This document shows, in pieces, positions 1-12,350 of a DNA stretch of 64,000 nucleotides (positions within the stretch are counted from its first letter, which is position 1; the number at the start of each line of letters is the position of its first letter). The translations under genes were made by a program, and so were the position numbers. The stretch comes from Dermanyssus gallinae (Eukaryota > Arthropoda > Arachnida > Mesostigmata > Dermanyssidae): positions 7,501 to 71,500 of the forward strand of contig QVRM01002143.1 of the NCBI GenBank assembly GCA_003439945.1, given 5' to 3'. The notes below the pieces were generated by a model. It ran no database searches. It was not told the origin of the DNA and was given only the letters and a program-made list of their open reading frames with translations.

Positions 1-1688
1 TTTCGCTATCCCTTCGAAGCAAGACTTCTCCGAGACCACGTTTCATTGAAAAATGTTTGCTTTAGTAAGCTCTACAATTCCCTATATTGTTCTTGATATA
101 TTTTCTTGTCACCCTGGATGTATACATATACGTTTATCCAAATCCAGACAAAAATTGACTCATCAATCATCGTATATTTCAAGCATATTCTGAATCACAA
201 TAGCAGGGACAAATCTAAAACGACTACCTCATCTCAAAAACAAATAAATGTGTACTAAAACCAGATGTTAACTCGATACATCCCATTCTTAGATTCCACA
301 AAAAGTCACCTAGAGAACGCTTGTATATATGATCTCGTTCTATTCGGAGGTGTGTCATATCAAACATGTAAAATGCTACGTGTCAATCGGCCAACGACAC
401 TGTTTAGTGAAAAAGCCAGCAACGATATACTTTTAATATGCGTGTGTATCACGCCGGAGGGAGCCGCCAAGAGCAATGCTGTGACTGAATAAGAATCAAT
501 CCACCTTTCACAGAATCTACCAAAGGTATCAGTTCACCGGCAGCTTGTATCGGACAGCGGGTTTAGACAGAGCTCAATCTTCAACAAATTAGGACTACCG
601 CAAATGTTTTTTTCAAAATTGCAGACATACCCCCAGAATACAATAGTTTTTAGTGCGCGTGAAGCAATTCTTAGGGTCTAGAGTTCCGGAGTACGTCCAC
701 AACTAACCACAGTTTGCCAACAGGCACGATGCCAGGTTACGCGAAATCGCGAAAATTGAATTGCTGATCAAAGGTAGATCGTTCTACGTTTCGGATGTGA
801 CCAGCATATCTACGCCAACAATAGACGAGAAAGGCTGTACCAGTGACGAGGAGAGCGATTTGCGCGAAATCTTGACATAAAATGACGGTTTAATCATGAT
901 TTGGGCGCATGGTTCTTAAACAACCTCACAATATAAACTCGTAGAGTTCCGTAAGACAACAGCTCTCATGGAAACAGATGAGAGGTGTCCGTGTTCCACA
1001 CAGACGATTGTGTAACCATGCGCTGATAAGATTCTGGCACTACAGCATTATACAAAAGGTCTGGATAAAAACTCAGTTTGCACCCACGACAATGCTAGAC
1101 TGGACACCACTTGTTTTGAGGGTGCCTAGCAGAAACTCGAATTCGCGTAATGATGTAATGAAGTGGCTAGCATGTTTTCCAAACTTCCGAACATGTGAGA
1201 GCTGCGCTAAAACGATGAGTTATGGTCAGAACTCTAGCTGCAGCTACACTTCTATAGCTCATGCGGTCCATACGCAGTATAGGTGGTATAATAACAGCAA
1301 TTTATTGATGAGCTATTAAGTTCAAGGCTCCTATAGCGGCTGTTATTATGGCACAAAGTGGTAATTAACATTATTAAATCAAATATTTTGACAGCTAAAA
1401 TAAAATCAATGGAGAACAGTGCGCCTTTAGCTAAATAGATTAACACCAGACGTTGTAAAATGCGTGTTAGGTCAGATCGCTATATAGACCACTTTCTAAC
1501 AATCATCGACAAAGTGTTTTATGTTTCTGGGCTGCTACTCTTATTTGGCACATACCAAACTATATGTGTCTATTTTTGAATACTCGTTTATATGTTTCGC
1601 TACCTCAGCAAATACGGTAATATATGTGTCATACTAAATTGCCCATAGACACTCTACAGAAAAGGAGACGGAGACAAAAAACAGATTG
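1..1688. other. No supportable gene
   Basis: AT-rich sequence with only short ORFs (longest about 113 codons at 978-1319, plus) that have no recognisable domain, no repeat structure and no codon pattern that stands out. I see no RNA gene or mobile element here. Confidence 0.5.

Positions 1689-1724
<36 letters not shown>
1689..1724. repeat. Microsatellite (TA)11 followed by (GA)7
   Basis: A pure TA tract runs from 1689 to 1710 and switches directly to a GA tract to 1724. The ORFs that cross it on both strands owe their length to the repeat and are not taken as genes. The following 600 bases (1725-2324) hold nothing I can name. Confidence 0.95.
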
Positions 1725-2324
1725 TTTCTTATGGCAGCGAGAAGCAAAGTGATCACGGTAGTGGGATTTTGGAGACAAAGCAAAAATTGCAGTGGACACG
1801 AAGATCCAAATTTGGATCTTGGATTTTTGTTAAAAATGTGCACACCTCCCGGGGCGCGAAGACATAGACTTACTAAATGATGGACGAGAATTTCTATAGG
1901 AAAAATGAGGTTTCCTGAACTTTGAGGCAATGCATCTACTGGCGACGGTGTGCCTTCGGTTACATAAGCTAGAATCGCCACGATATAACTACATACAATG
2001 CGGTTTGTACCCTCGACCCACAGTCGGTTGAGCCATACGCTAATAAACATACCTCCGATAAATTAGGAATGGGTGTAAGGTCATATTTTTAACTTTACGG
2101 TGAGACATGGTAGAAAACAACCTCTCTTATCAGAGAAAACTGACCGCTGAGAAAAATACGTATTTCATATAAACCAGACGGCATTATTTGCAAAATATAA
2201 ACGTACAAATGTTTTTTGTGTAGAGTTTATTGTAGCTTGTGTAATTGCAGGTTTTATTTTAGAATTTCAAAGCACGTCGAATTTGACTGTTGATACTTAG
2301 GATATTGCTAGATCTGTCTTCACG

Positions 2325-2480
2325 CTTAGGTGGTGTATTAGGCGACTGATGCACCGTTCGAAAGCGGGGTTGCCTCGGTAAATTCGAGCCCCGGCACTTG
2401 CATTTTAGTCGCTATCGTGCCACAAGCAACTTAGCCCAATACGAGCGTGTAAAATGTCGTGGTCAGAGCGTTAAAGAAAA
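2325..2480 (+). mobile_element. tRNA-derived SINE, family A, diverged copy
   Basis: The head reads like a tRNA: GGTGGTGTATTAGGCGAC resembles an A box, and AATTCGAGCCCC near 2383 resembles a B box. It aligns by eye with the better SINE at 15209-15382: GGTGG at the start, the B box, then a TTGCA-TTT step after it. No clear target-site duplication was found, so the borders are approximate. An old tRNA pseudogene is the alternative, but the shared sequence downstream of the B box favours a SINE. Confidence 0.5.
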
Positions 2481-4883
2481 GCCAGTTAGATAGTTAGTTG
2501 AGCATAGTCTAACAAATTGTGAGAGGCGATTACCAAAACTGCTCTGAAATGTTCTGTGGAGGGTGGCTTAATGCTGTTATATAACTTCACAACGAAATAC
2601 TATTCTAAATTCCGCAGTGCTGTCACTGCAATAATAAACACTCTAATATGCGAATCTTTTTTTGTGGTACACGTGGGTATAAAAGTCGATACTGACATTT
2701 ACGGTCTGTATCCACTTAGCTGACTAAGAATTTCTAAAATATTTTTAAGGCACACATGATGAAGTTATAGAACTAGCCCTTTGGAAAACAAGACTACTAT
2801 TAGTCGAGCTCTGAAGGCACGGACAGAATGAACAGAGACCTGACGACGTGGCCAATGCCTTGTGGTTTTATAGCAATGGCTAAGCCAGGCTGGCATGGTC
2901 AGCATTGCTTGCTAAGGGATACTGCGGGGCCTTGAAGTGCGGCTCCTTCTTGTCCAGCCTATAGCTAGACGGTCTGCCGCCCAACCATTACTGGGTGGGT
3001 AGCCGAGCGTACCGAGGAAGCAGCGGAAATGCGTATATCCTAAGAAAAAGTGTCTATATTTGTGCCAACAGATACAAAGAGAGACTGACGCCTATCAGCG
3101 GGTATAAAACGGTGAGGTTTATTCGGGACCTAGGAAGCCGAATGGAAGCAGTGACGGGAGACCACTGCAAAGGAGAGTATTTGAGACAACATTCATCTTT
3201 TGCAGTGCATAGACCCAACGCCACTTCCACTGCTGATGCCATAGACATGAAAGTTAATATGGAAACCAATACAGTGCATGAAAACCTCAAAACTGTAAAC
3301 ATAAAATTTTTATTATGGGTGGTTTGTAAAGTTACTTTGATAGGTACATTTGCGGATATACTTGCTTTTTTTATGTTTGTTAGATAATATATTTTTTTAA
3401 TTTACCTTCTTTGTAACTGACTGTATATATTTCACTAAAAGAATATATTGTCTTTAGCAAATTATAATATTATGTAGGCATACGTCTTAATTAATAGTGA
3501 AAATACGTCTTAATTAATAGTTTTTGCGTCTTTAATTAGTGTTGTGACTAAACAGTTCGCTCAAGTTTAGACGAGGTGGACATGTCCGTGGAAGCTAAAA
3601 CGACTTAAGTGCTCTCAAAGTACCTGCGGTTATAATATAAAAAGGGTTGTTTTAAACTCACTGAAATTGTTAAAATTAAAAGCCGAAATTGATCCCCTGG
3701 TTAATTAAAAAAAAGGTAGAGTAAGCGATTATCCTACTAATACAGAAAAGCCTCGCGATGGTTGACTGTGAAAATTGCCTATACTTCGAATCAAGATCTT
3801 TTGCTTACATACAGCACTCAGTGCATAGCTCTGACACTACTCAGCACGAAAGCGCAGAATGCTATTTCTTACTCTGAATGTCCGCCTGTACCTTGGTGCA
3901 CAGTTGCAGTCTACGCCGCTGAACCATCCGAACTATTTTTGGTAGATTCGTTCGGCCATCGAATACCCGCTTTAATATAAGAACAATACTCGGATTTCTC
4001 AGCGGCGTTGGAATTTTTCCAGAACTTACGCAGCAAGACACGTTTGACGTAGTCCTTACTTTTCGATATCCTCAGAAGATAATAGGGCTTTGGGCGTCAA
4101 AGTTAGATCATCAGCTGATTTAGCTTGATTTGAGCTACGAGGAACCAAACTGCCCTTCTACGTACATCCAGCCTTTTGAACCCTATACGCCAGCAATACG
4201 AGTGAACGCAATCTTACCAGGAAAACCGACTGTTACAGAATCAACTGGGTGCGCGTCGAGAACTTGATCCTGCCGTTCTCCTCTTCCTCCTCCTCCTCCT
4301 CCTCCCCATCGTCAAGCTTTGGTTAAGGTTGCAGCTCTCACTAGTTGTGGACGCCGAGGAGAGCGGATTATGTCATCACAGCCTCAGCTGCACAGCTCCT
4401 GTTTCTCACACTTCATGTTGGCGTAACGAGAGGCAGTTCACTCGTTCGTCGCCGACCACAAGGGCAAGGCCCACCAAATGCAGACCCAGCAGAGGAGAGG
4501 GGTTAAGAAGATACTGCTGTTGCTACCTCTTTTACCTCAGAACGTTGCAACGGCCTTATGAGAGTCTGTTCGTAGAGTTTGCCGGTAGAGTGAGGGTCGT
4601 CATCGTCGTCGTGCCGCGTCGGCCGCACTCGCTGCGGTCACGGCGCGAAAATCTTCTACGGATTATCGCTCCTACGTGATTTCTTCTCAGCATCTACGCA
4701 GGGAGGCTGACGGAATTACACAGGCAGTGAGCTAACAAGACCAACAGGAAGAGAGAGAGAGAAAATGGACAATCGGGTATTTGACTGAAACTGCCGAGAC
4801 CAGAACGCATCTTAGACCTCGTTCTAGCTACAGAGTCAACGTCTCGGTCTACAGTAGTTTGATTTTATTAGATTTGCCTTGTC

Positions 4884-4885
<2 letters not shown>
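2481..4885. other. No supportable gene; small repeats
   Basis: The longest ORF is 2995-3387 (plus, 130 codons), with no recognisable domain; its antisense is equally open. A 23-bp tandem unit beginning tacgtcttaattaatag occurs at 3481 and 3504 with a third decayed copy at about 3526. A short TCC triplet run lies at about 4275-4305. Nothing else is supported. Confidence 0.5.

Positions 4886-4925
<40 letters not shown>
4886..4925. repeat. (TA)20 microsatellite
   Basis: Pure TA dinucleotide tract. It abuts the 3' side of the minus-strand retroelement relic that follows. Confidence 0.97.
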
Positions 4926-4928
<3 letters not shown>

Positions 4929-5780
4929 TAACAAGCAACTTACATTACTCATTTTAGATTTATTTACTTTTTTTAATAAGAGTCTCTCAATTGTCTCTAT
5001 ATGATAATATACACCGGACAACATAAATGAGAACGTCACATATCCTCTAACTTCGGGCGTGTCCAGTCTAGAATTAAAAACATTTCGAAGAATATTGTTT
5101 ATAATTCTAGACCATCATTCGTCCCCTACGGTCTTGGAACTTAACCTCACTCATATCTTCAATGCACCGAGGGCCGGACATGTTAAATTATCTAGGGTTT
5201 CCCCAACAGTCCTCGTGGCTCGTGGATCGAAATAGCGATACCCCGGTAGATGACAACCAGGACTAGCGCACTAGTCCCCCTAGACCACGCCGACACCGTG
5301 TCCAGTCTAGCAGAGTTCAACTCACAACGTCGGCGTTACACCGCTGAATGTTCAGCGAGAGGCGTACGTTCAAGAGCACCTCCAGTGTCTTCAAGGTGCA
5401 CTCATTGAAGGCTCGAAAATTTTCGGTCAAATCGAAACAATTGGGGCTCCCTAAGGAAGTGAGGTATCTGGTCCGCCCAAAAAAACACGATTTTAATAGG
5501 TATATTCTGCGATGAGATCTCCGCGATGGAAGACGGCTGGCGTTTACTTTAAGATTCTCTCTCCACGCGTCTAGGGCGCCAGGTAACCACTCTCGGTAGA
5601 GAGGAACCCCGAGGAGCTAAATCTCACTCTTCTGGACGACTTTGTAACCGGGAAAGAGATGATATAGCTCCGATATATTTAGCGAGATTGTATCCTCGGA
5701 GCTGTAGCCTCCGATTACCGTAGCTGGGTCACCCCCAAGCGCGCCGTCCTCCAGGTACTAGGCATTTAGAGGACACTGTA
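4926..5780 (-). pseudogene. R2-superclade LINE relic (copy 1 of the element at 60.7-62.2 kb)
   Basis: Read on the minus strand this is a decayed, internally deleted copy of the element at 60740-62176. The stretch 5500-5780 matches 61590-61940 nearly base for base in places, including the catttagaggacactgta block after the RT active site; 5291-5450 matches about 60780-60980. The RT motif at 61907-61918 encodes YLDD, while the equivalent here (5746-5757) reads YLED, so a catalytic aspartate is changed. The copy also contains a SINE insertion (5072-5297) and a deletion near 5450-5500 that removes most of the endonuclease region. No frame is open for long. Borders: (TA)20 on the left, TA-rich sequence and (TA)20 on the right. 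Confidence 0.75.
5059..5310 (-). mobile_element. tRNA-derived SINE, family B, with 13-bp target-site duplication
   Basis: The 13-bp sequence gtgtccagtctag occurs at 5059-5071 and again at 5298-5310, bracketing a 226-bp insert (5072-5297). The uninterrupted site is visible in the sister element at about 60785 (gtgtccagtctagcagag), so the empty site is known. On the minus strand the insert starts GGTGTCGGCGTGGTCTAGGG, A-box-like, and has TATTTCGATCCACG, B-box-like, about 55 bases further on. It ends in a T/A-rich tail. This is the standard structure of a tRNA-derived SINE mobilised by LINE machinery. The copy is non-coding. Confidence 0.8.
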
Positions 5781-5816
5781 AGTATGTATATATGATTGTA
5801 TATGTATGTATGTACA

Positions 5817-5818
<2 letters not shown>

Positions 5819-5858
<40 letters not shown>
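5819..5858. repeat. (TA)20 microsatellite
   Basis: Pure TA tract directly to the left of a mariner terminal repeat. Mariner elements insert at TA dinucleotides, so the tract is a natural target. Confidence 0.97.
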
Positions 5859-5861
<3 letters not shown>

Positions 5862-6260
5862 TTGGCATGTCAAAAAGGTCGTTACATCGCCGATAATTTC
5901 AAAAAGCTTATGCCGACTACAGCAATGGAGAGAGACAATTTTTGAGGTAGGAAATATAAGGATCATGCCGAATAGTTTGGAATTGCGGTTCTAGCAGGTT
6001 GCCCAACTCAACATTTTTACGAGGGCTTAACTGCAACGGAAATAAAGGCATATATATATTGCACTGATGTGTAGTATCATTACAAAATGGATTGCCGCAT
6101 ACTACGTTCTGAACGGGCAAACACAATTTTGGATGACCAGAATAAAACCGCACTAGAGTCTACAAATCCGTGACGACTGACCGCCGATTGAAGCTGTGCG
6201 GAATAGCGCAAGAAATGGGCAGTACGTCAAATCTTGCATTAGCATTCATCCATTAACAAA
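5859..6260 (+). pseudogene. Mariner-family transposon 5' end and transposase N-terminus, decayed
   Basis: The start CACTTGGCATGTCAAAAAGG resembles a mariner terminal inverted repeat and matches in reverse the end of the mariner relic at 29219-29243. From about 6010 the plus strand gives HFYEGLTATEIKAY, the helix-turn-helix entry of mariner transposases, and near 6165 DRRLKLCGIAQEMG, the second helix-turn-helix region, in another frame. Stops and frameshifts separate them. The catalytic domain is absent, so this is a truncated copy. Family membership is by motif memory only, not by a search. Confidence 0.55.
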
Positions 6261-8100
6261 GAAGTAAGCAAAGCCGTTAAGCTAAGTACTAAAGGAAATA
6301 TTCTTGAAGATTTAAAAAATAACGTGTAAGTATTCAACAAAAAGTAATCAAAAATGTTGTACCTCGTATAGACATGCCAAAAGGTTCCGGGCGGTCACCT
6401 GCTTGACAAATGACTCAGACAAACGGCATGCATAAAACTCTTAAGTTACTCTTGTCGCACTCTAAGTTTTAGTCATGTACCTTTGAGCTTAGCAAGTCAT
6501 TTATTTGGGACAGCAGCGACGGCCAACCTTATTTATTTACTTCGAGACGGTCGGAGAAGAGCCCTGTCCTCAAGTGACTCTCATGGATCTCGTGCAAGTG
6601 GTTGACATTATCTAGCTGTGCAAAACGTGCACATATCTACATGCGACTTTCTAATATTGACCGTATAGGTTTGGAATTGGCCGTGACCTGTGAGGACCTG
6701 GATTGAAGAGTACCTGAGTGGCCCCTAGACCGGCCCGTCATACCATTGTCGGAAATCTGGCGCAAGCGACCAGGTTCAGCCCGCCCGAGGCAGTCTTAGG
6801 CCGGGCGTGGTTCATTTGTGAGCTCACGCGTCGAGCATAGTCCGTCGCGCCATTCGTCTCACGATTGCTTCTTTCTTTGGTCAGGAGGTCCTAGAGGAGC
6901 TGGCAAGCAGCCAGGACGAGATCTGTCTGGCTGCGTCTGCACCCACCGGACGGTACGCCTGGCAGATCCGAAGGACCACCCCGCGCTGCAACGAGCTTAC
7001 GACGGTAAGCTCGTCTGTTGCAGGCGGTGTATAGGATTGGCTCACGCTGGCGTCGTGTGCATGGTGGAGAACTCGGCAACAAACGCAAAAAGGCGGCGCA
7101 GGTCTGGTTGGCCCCACATCACCTTTCGGCCTATTAGTTAAATTGTGTTTACCTTCTGTGGCGCAAGCTGTGAACGATAGGCCATTACTGTATATTAGCT
7201 AGCGCCGCGTTGGCAATATCTTCCAGTGCTGTCTCGGGCCCAGCTGTGACGAGGAGGGGGAGTTCTTCTTGGCGCGCTTCGGTCCTTAGTTGGCTGTGCC
7301 GCGGCCTTGCCGAGCCTCAGGAACCCTCACTGGGCGATACGCTGGAGCACCGCACAGCTTCCTGACCGAAGACTTTATGAAGGCTTCGATCAGAAGTGGT
7401 TTAAGCACCACAGTGCGGTTTCCTGAAGAGAATCTGCCGAGCGGCCGTCAGCTGCGGGGTTTGTGGAGGCCGTGATGGCCGAGGCAAGCTACGCGTTCGC
7501 CGTAAGTCCAGGGCGCCTTGTCTGCGACGTACTTCCTGATATCATTGAGGGTGTCCACGAAAGACCGGTTCTCTCCTTCCCGAACTTCCACCGTTGTGCG
7601 GTGGCGTAAGGCGTCCTGTGAGTCAGAGGGACCATCGAGGCTCTCCGAAGCCTAATAGGCGTGCCGGAACGCTTTAGCGGTGCCGGTATGAAAGGAAATT
7701 GTCCCACTATAGCCACGGCATCTAAGGCAATCCCCGCGCTCACAAACAACGCCTCAACTTCTCTAGGGGTGGTCGACGGAAGAATTGTCAAATTTTGCTG
7801 ACCCTGGGATATATTAAAAGTTTTCGAAGAACTTTGATATGGGGTTAGACATGGCGAATGAAAGGATGAGGTCGGTTTTATTGCGTAAAAGTCAATTTTT
7901 ATGCTAGGAATAGATTGAACCCAGTAACAGCGCGTTACTGCCATCCCTTGTACTATGTATAACTAGCAGAAAATACAGATGGATATTGTGACCAATGTCC
8001 ATCTGTAACAGATTTATCACGAATTTGCTTAGAAACTGTACTTATAATCCCTCATGTTGTAGCCACGCAGAACTTGAAAGGCATGTTGTCTATCTAGTGG
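6261..8100. other. Mostly unexplained; possible ORF1/gag-like remnant on minus strand at 7470-7690
   Basis: GC content rises after about 6700. On the minus strand between 7690 and 7460 one frame reads REGENRSFVDTLNDIRKYV and continues open to a stop at about 7460. It looks like protein-coding sequence and could be a LINE ORF1 remnant, but I recognise no domain. The larger ORF 7489-7944 (minus, 151 codons) is in another frame and reads less like protein. The rest of this stretch is unassigned. Confidence 0.25.
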
Positions 8101-10660
8101 CAGCGTCGCTATTCGTGGCGTCGCCACCGAACGATCGAGGACAAACAAAAGACAACAACAGCAAAGGCAGTGCAAGAAAAATAACGACAACGACACTGGC
8201 AAGAACAACAACAATAGCAGGAGTAGCAGGACATACAGGAGACGCACGAGTAGAGCGACTGTCCAACAGGTCACGAAGGATCGATGTCGTCACGTGTGGG
8301 CGCGTCTTCATTCAACCGACAGCTAAGGAGAGACGCCCAAGAGCCTCTCCGGTGCGGTGTTTCGCACGTCCACCAGCAGGTGGTACTCAAGGCCGTGGTG
8401 AGACTGCTGCTGCTGCTACTGCTGATGATGATGGTGAGGAGGTTGTTGATGATGACCGCCATGAGTGGTAGCAGAGAGGAACTAAGTGAAGAGGGTGGGT
8501 TGTGCCGGACGACCGGTGGCGAGGTGTCGTCGTCGTCAAGGATGAGGAAAACGACGTGAAGTAGTGGTGGTAGCTGTAGCAACGTCATTGGTAGTACTGG
8601 TAGTAATAGCAGCAGCTGTAGCAGGAGTACTTCACTCGAGTACTTTCAATGTGCTCAGCGCCGCCGCCACCTGCAGTTCGAGCGCGCCTGGCCACGGATA
8701 TCGACTGCGTGGCTGGCTGACTGGCTAGCCGTTGAGTCGGCGAGCCCTTGTCGGGAAAACCTCTCGTACAGTCGCTGGCTGCCCTATCCCCAAATGTTAC
8801 GCCTCTGCTCTGCAGCCCTTCCGTGTTCCCGTTCTTCACCCATTACCCCAACTGGCCGATGGCCCATAGTCACTGTGGACGTGGCGAGGACAGGTGTACA
8901 TCCTGCCTCGACTTGACCGGCATCTCGTGGCCCAGCAGCATCGGTAGAGCCATCAGCAGCCGCAACAACAACAGCAACAAAAGTAACATTAACAATAACA
9001 GAGGCAGCATCAACGGCGGCTTAACACGTCTCGATCAGTGACGTCGGAGGCGTTGCTGGGCACTGGTGTGAGAGTGGACGACCTACGCAACGGTAACAAC
9101 AGAACTACAACGATGATAAGGCCGTTGACGGCGGCGACGACGACGACGACAACTGTGTAACGAACGGTGAATGAATCCGTCCCACTAATGAGGCTAGTCG
9201 TAATGATATTTGCTGGAGATAACAGAAGATGTTGGCGGTTGTGCGACCGGTTGGGGTGGTAACACGACCAGGACGGTCTACAACGACGTACTACAACAGA
9301 ACGAGACCGAGGTACAGAGGACCGGAAAGTGTAGAGAAACAGAGAAAGAGAGAGGGAAAGAAGAAGAAAAATGTTGGCAAGATAGGGAAAGGTTTGTCGG
9401 GGACAGGTTGTGCGAGGTTTACTTCGATTGGCGGCATCGACGCTGGCAGCAGCTGGAGAAGCAGCTTCGTCCCGCAACTTCGCAGGCAACCGGCTGCAAA
9501 CGGCGCTCGGTGAACGAATAACCGCCGCCTAAGCAGGCCGGGGGCTGCAGGAAGCAGACACCACGCACACATGGCGATGCGTTCTGTGTCACGTACTGAT
9601 TGCGTTCGGCTGGCTGTACAGGCAGCAGCGCCTTACATGCAGAGCCTCGATTGTGCAGGCAACAACAACAACAAGTTGTATGACGTTGTTGCTACAACGT
9701 CTACTACTATGACTACAACTTCTACTTAAGGTAGGCCCGAACTGAGCGACAATCGGATGCTGCTAACTCGCATGAACTGATTCAGTCATGTAGGGGTCAG
9801 ACCTGAGAGGCGAGCCCAGACAGAGAGAGAAAGAAGATCGCCACACACTGATTTCGGCCCGCGGACGAAGGACGAAGAGAGGTTGCATGAAGGCGGGCGA
9901 CAAAAACGAAAGTGGTGGTAAGAAAGAGCTTGAGAAGATTGCCCCGTTGTTTGGGCGGCAACATCAGCAACAACGTCTCAGGACCCAATTGCACGGCCCT
10001 AACCACCACTCCGTCGAATCAAACACAGGGCCGCTTCCATTAGCAAAGTTATCGCCTACAAATCATGGTAGGCACTCAACGAATACGGGCAATATAAAGT
10101 AAGGTAGACAGGCAGGCAGTCAGAATAGACAACAGACAAACCGACCGACCGAACCACGGATACAGACAATGGAACGAGGGCGAATCAATCACAGGAAGCC
10201 TAACGTGAGCCTTCGTCACCACGGACAGGACACATCTACTGCCGTGCTACATACGTGTATGTATGTGCGCATGTATAAACATGCGTTCTCTGTACGTATC
10301 ATGCATCTCAGTGAAATACGCCTGGTTGCTTTTGGCTGGAGATACCAACTCGTGGTTGGTGCCCGAGCCCGGCTTCTTCGAAGTCGCAGTTTTTCGATCT
10401 AACGAACTCGCGACCCAGAACTACACTATGCTGGGTAAGCCTACGCAGGTCTAGCAGATCCACACACACCTGTGTGCCAGCTTGTCAACATCTACAGTAC
10501 TTCGCAAAGGCTTTTTTGGCAAAGCGCTCCGAGTTGACCACCCTTGGGTGACCTAGCTGTCCGTACGTAACTCATTACCAACAAAAGCTTACTTCTGCCT
10601 ACAAGAAAAAAATGTATAAGATCTTTACTAAAATCAGGCACATACGTACGGCCATATCTA
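8100..10660. other. Triplet-repeat-rich region without an identified gene
   Basis: Interrupted CAA/CAG/ACG-type triplets cluster at about 8140-8240, 8395-8460, 8520-8630, 8955-9010, 9090-9165 and 9655-9730. They create overlapping low-complexity ORFs on both strands, such as poly-Leu, Asn/Ser and Thr/Val runs, which I do not accept as genes. A possible exon at about 10320-10438 is listed under findings. Such tracts occur in introns and UTRs of arthropod genes, but I see no conserved exon to anchor a gene. Confidence 0.45.
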
Positions 10661-10661
10661 C

Positions 10662-10663
<2 letters not shown>

Positions 10664-10700
<37 letters not shown>
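10664..10700. repeat. (TA)n microsatellite
   Basis: Pure alternating TA, about 18 units. The 390 bases that follow (10701-11090) contain only short unrecognised ORFs. Confidence 0.97.
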
Positions 10701-10702
<2 letters not shown>

Positions 10703-11089
10703 AACATCCGGACTGGGTAAACGTATTTATGCTGTATCAGAGAGTTTCGAGACAACCATCAATTAAGCGTTCTGCTATGGACCGAACCGCCGTATGTACT
10801 GCAGCGTAGTATCTATCACATTTGTTTTAACATCTTAATTCTGTCTATGTCCTGCGGTTCATGAAGGCCTTCTATGTTGCACGGAACACGATGCAATCCG
10901 TGGGCTGCTAAGGCCGTTGTTAGCTGGCGATCACTCACCCCGCTCATTGTTGCTGATTCACAAATCCTTATATCTATCACACTTATTTTTGCTCGCCACT
11001 TCCGCAAATATGTGCCAATAGCGCTTCACGTCTCAGCGTGTTTGCAGATCCTCCGTTAGCTACGAGCCACTTTTCAACACGCGAACAAT

Positions 11090-11660
11090 CCTACTCGAGC
11101 ACGTAGTCGATAGCGCAAACGACAACATTGAAAAGAAAAGGCTTACCACATCAACTAAACGGAACTCGTATACTCCCAGCTTATCCAAAATTGGTGAAAT
11201 ACCATATGTGATGATGCGTGCTATCCCGACTAAAGCGACTGCTGCATAAACCGAGCTTTGATCGCCGCAGCTACGATGGTGTCCTTCCTGACCTTCTCCT
11301 GGATGTGTGTTCGAAAGCTGCTACCGCTTATTGACAAAATTATTCCTAGGCGAATTTGTTCATTTTTTGTATTTCCCTGATTTGAAGAACGTCACCCTGG
11401 CCAGGCAGTCGCCCTTTTGAAATTTCATGGCTACGTTTTTTCCAGTTAGCCTTTAAGCCCATCTCGTCTATAAATGTAACTAGGCTCAATTCATCGCCCT
11501 GCGGAACAACTGTGGTTTAAGTAATCTCTCCCGCAATGCTGATTCCCTTATCAATCAGCACCGTGTCTTGTTTTAAATGTTGATAAGTAATTTCAGCATT
11601 TCCCTTGGTACGTATACACTAGATGCTGTAACAATTGCGAAATCGTTGAGTAGACGAGTC
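11090..11660 (-). pseudogene. LINE reverse transcriptase fragment, decayed (same family as 33.3-34.4 kb)
   Basis: On the minus strand several RT blocks appear in order, in changing frames. At about 11520 there is a version of the conserved VPQGD-LS-L-F motif (read VVPQGDELSLVTF). Then come DEMGLKAN, and near 11330 LGIILSISGSSFRTHIQEKV, the segment after the RT palm. Last is ARIITYGISPILDKL at about 11190. The last two blocks match the plus-strand element at 33683-33900 (LTISSTGRSYARRISERV and IAPIASYGIEVIWTKL). The YADD motif was not found. Stops and frameshifts are frequent, so it is a dead copy. Confidence 0.6.
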
Positions 11661-12307
11661 GGTGGATACTGAAAACAAGCCCGATAACGATGGTATTCTG
11701 GAATTCGATTTTAATCCTCGGAAGGAATACGGTTTTACGATTGCAACGCGGAAGGAACAATGTTTTTGTTCATCAAATGTGGGACGTATTCAGATCGCCG
11801 TTATTTAAAAGTTATATTCTGTCTGAAGCAAGCTGACATTATACAAAATGCTGGTATTCTAACAGTGTTTGTGCCTTACTTTTCATTTGTTACCTAGAGA
11901 TTTTTCCTATTTGCTCACTAGCTCGACGGAAGAGACGCGGCTACAGGTGGCCAAGATAAGGATCGACGGCAATCCTTGTCACCGTTCATTGAGGATGATT
12001 TCTTGTCACGTTAAAACTTACTTTGCATATTCAGCAGATTATTGCTGTAACATAGAATCCATTAGCGTCCTGTACCAGCTTGCTAAGTCAACATGGAGAA
12101 ACCCAAGAGGCTATGTCGTCTCGCGTCTGCGGCAAGCATCACATGCCTAGGTAGGCACTACCTGCCATCCGCATTAAACTAGTCTCAGAACTACAACCAG
12201 CAAACTGGATTCACTGAGAATAATCACAAAGACTTGCATACACAGCAACTGTTCTATGCATAATTTCTTTCAGATCTATTTCTCTTTCTTGTCTCTTCCT
12301 CTCGCTT

Positions 12308-12310
<3 letters not shown>

Positions 12311-12348
<38 letters not shown>
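12311..12348. repeat. (TA)19 microsatellite
   Basis: Pure alternating AT/TA tract. Confidence 0.97.
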
Positions 12349-12350
<2 letters not shown>

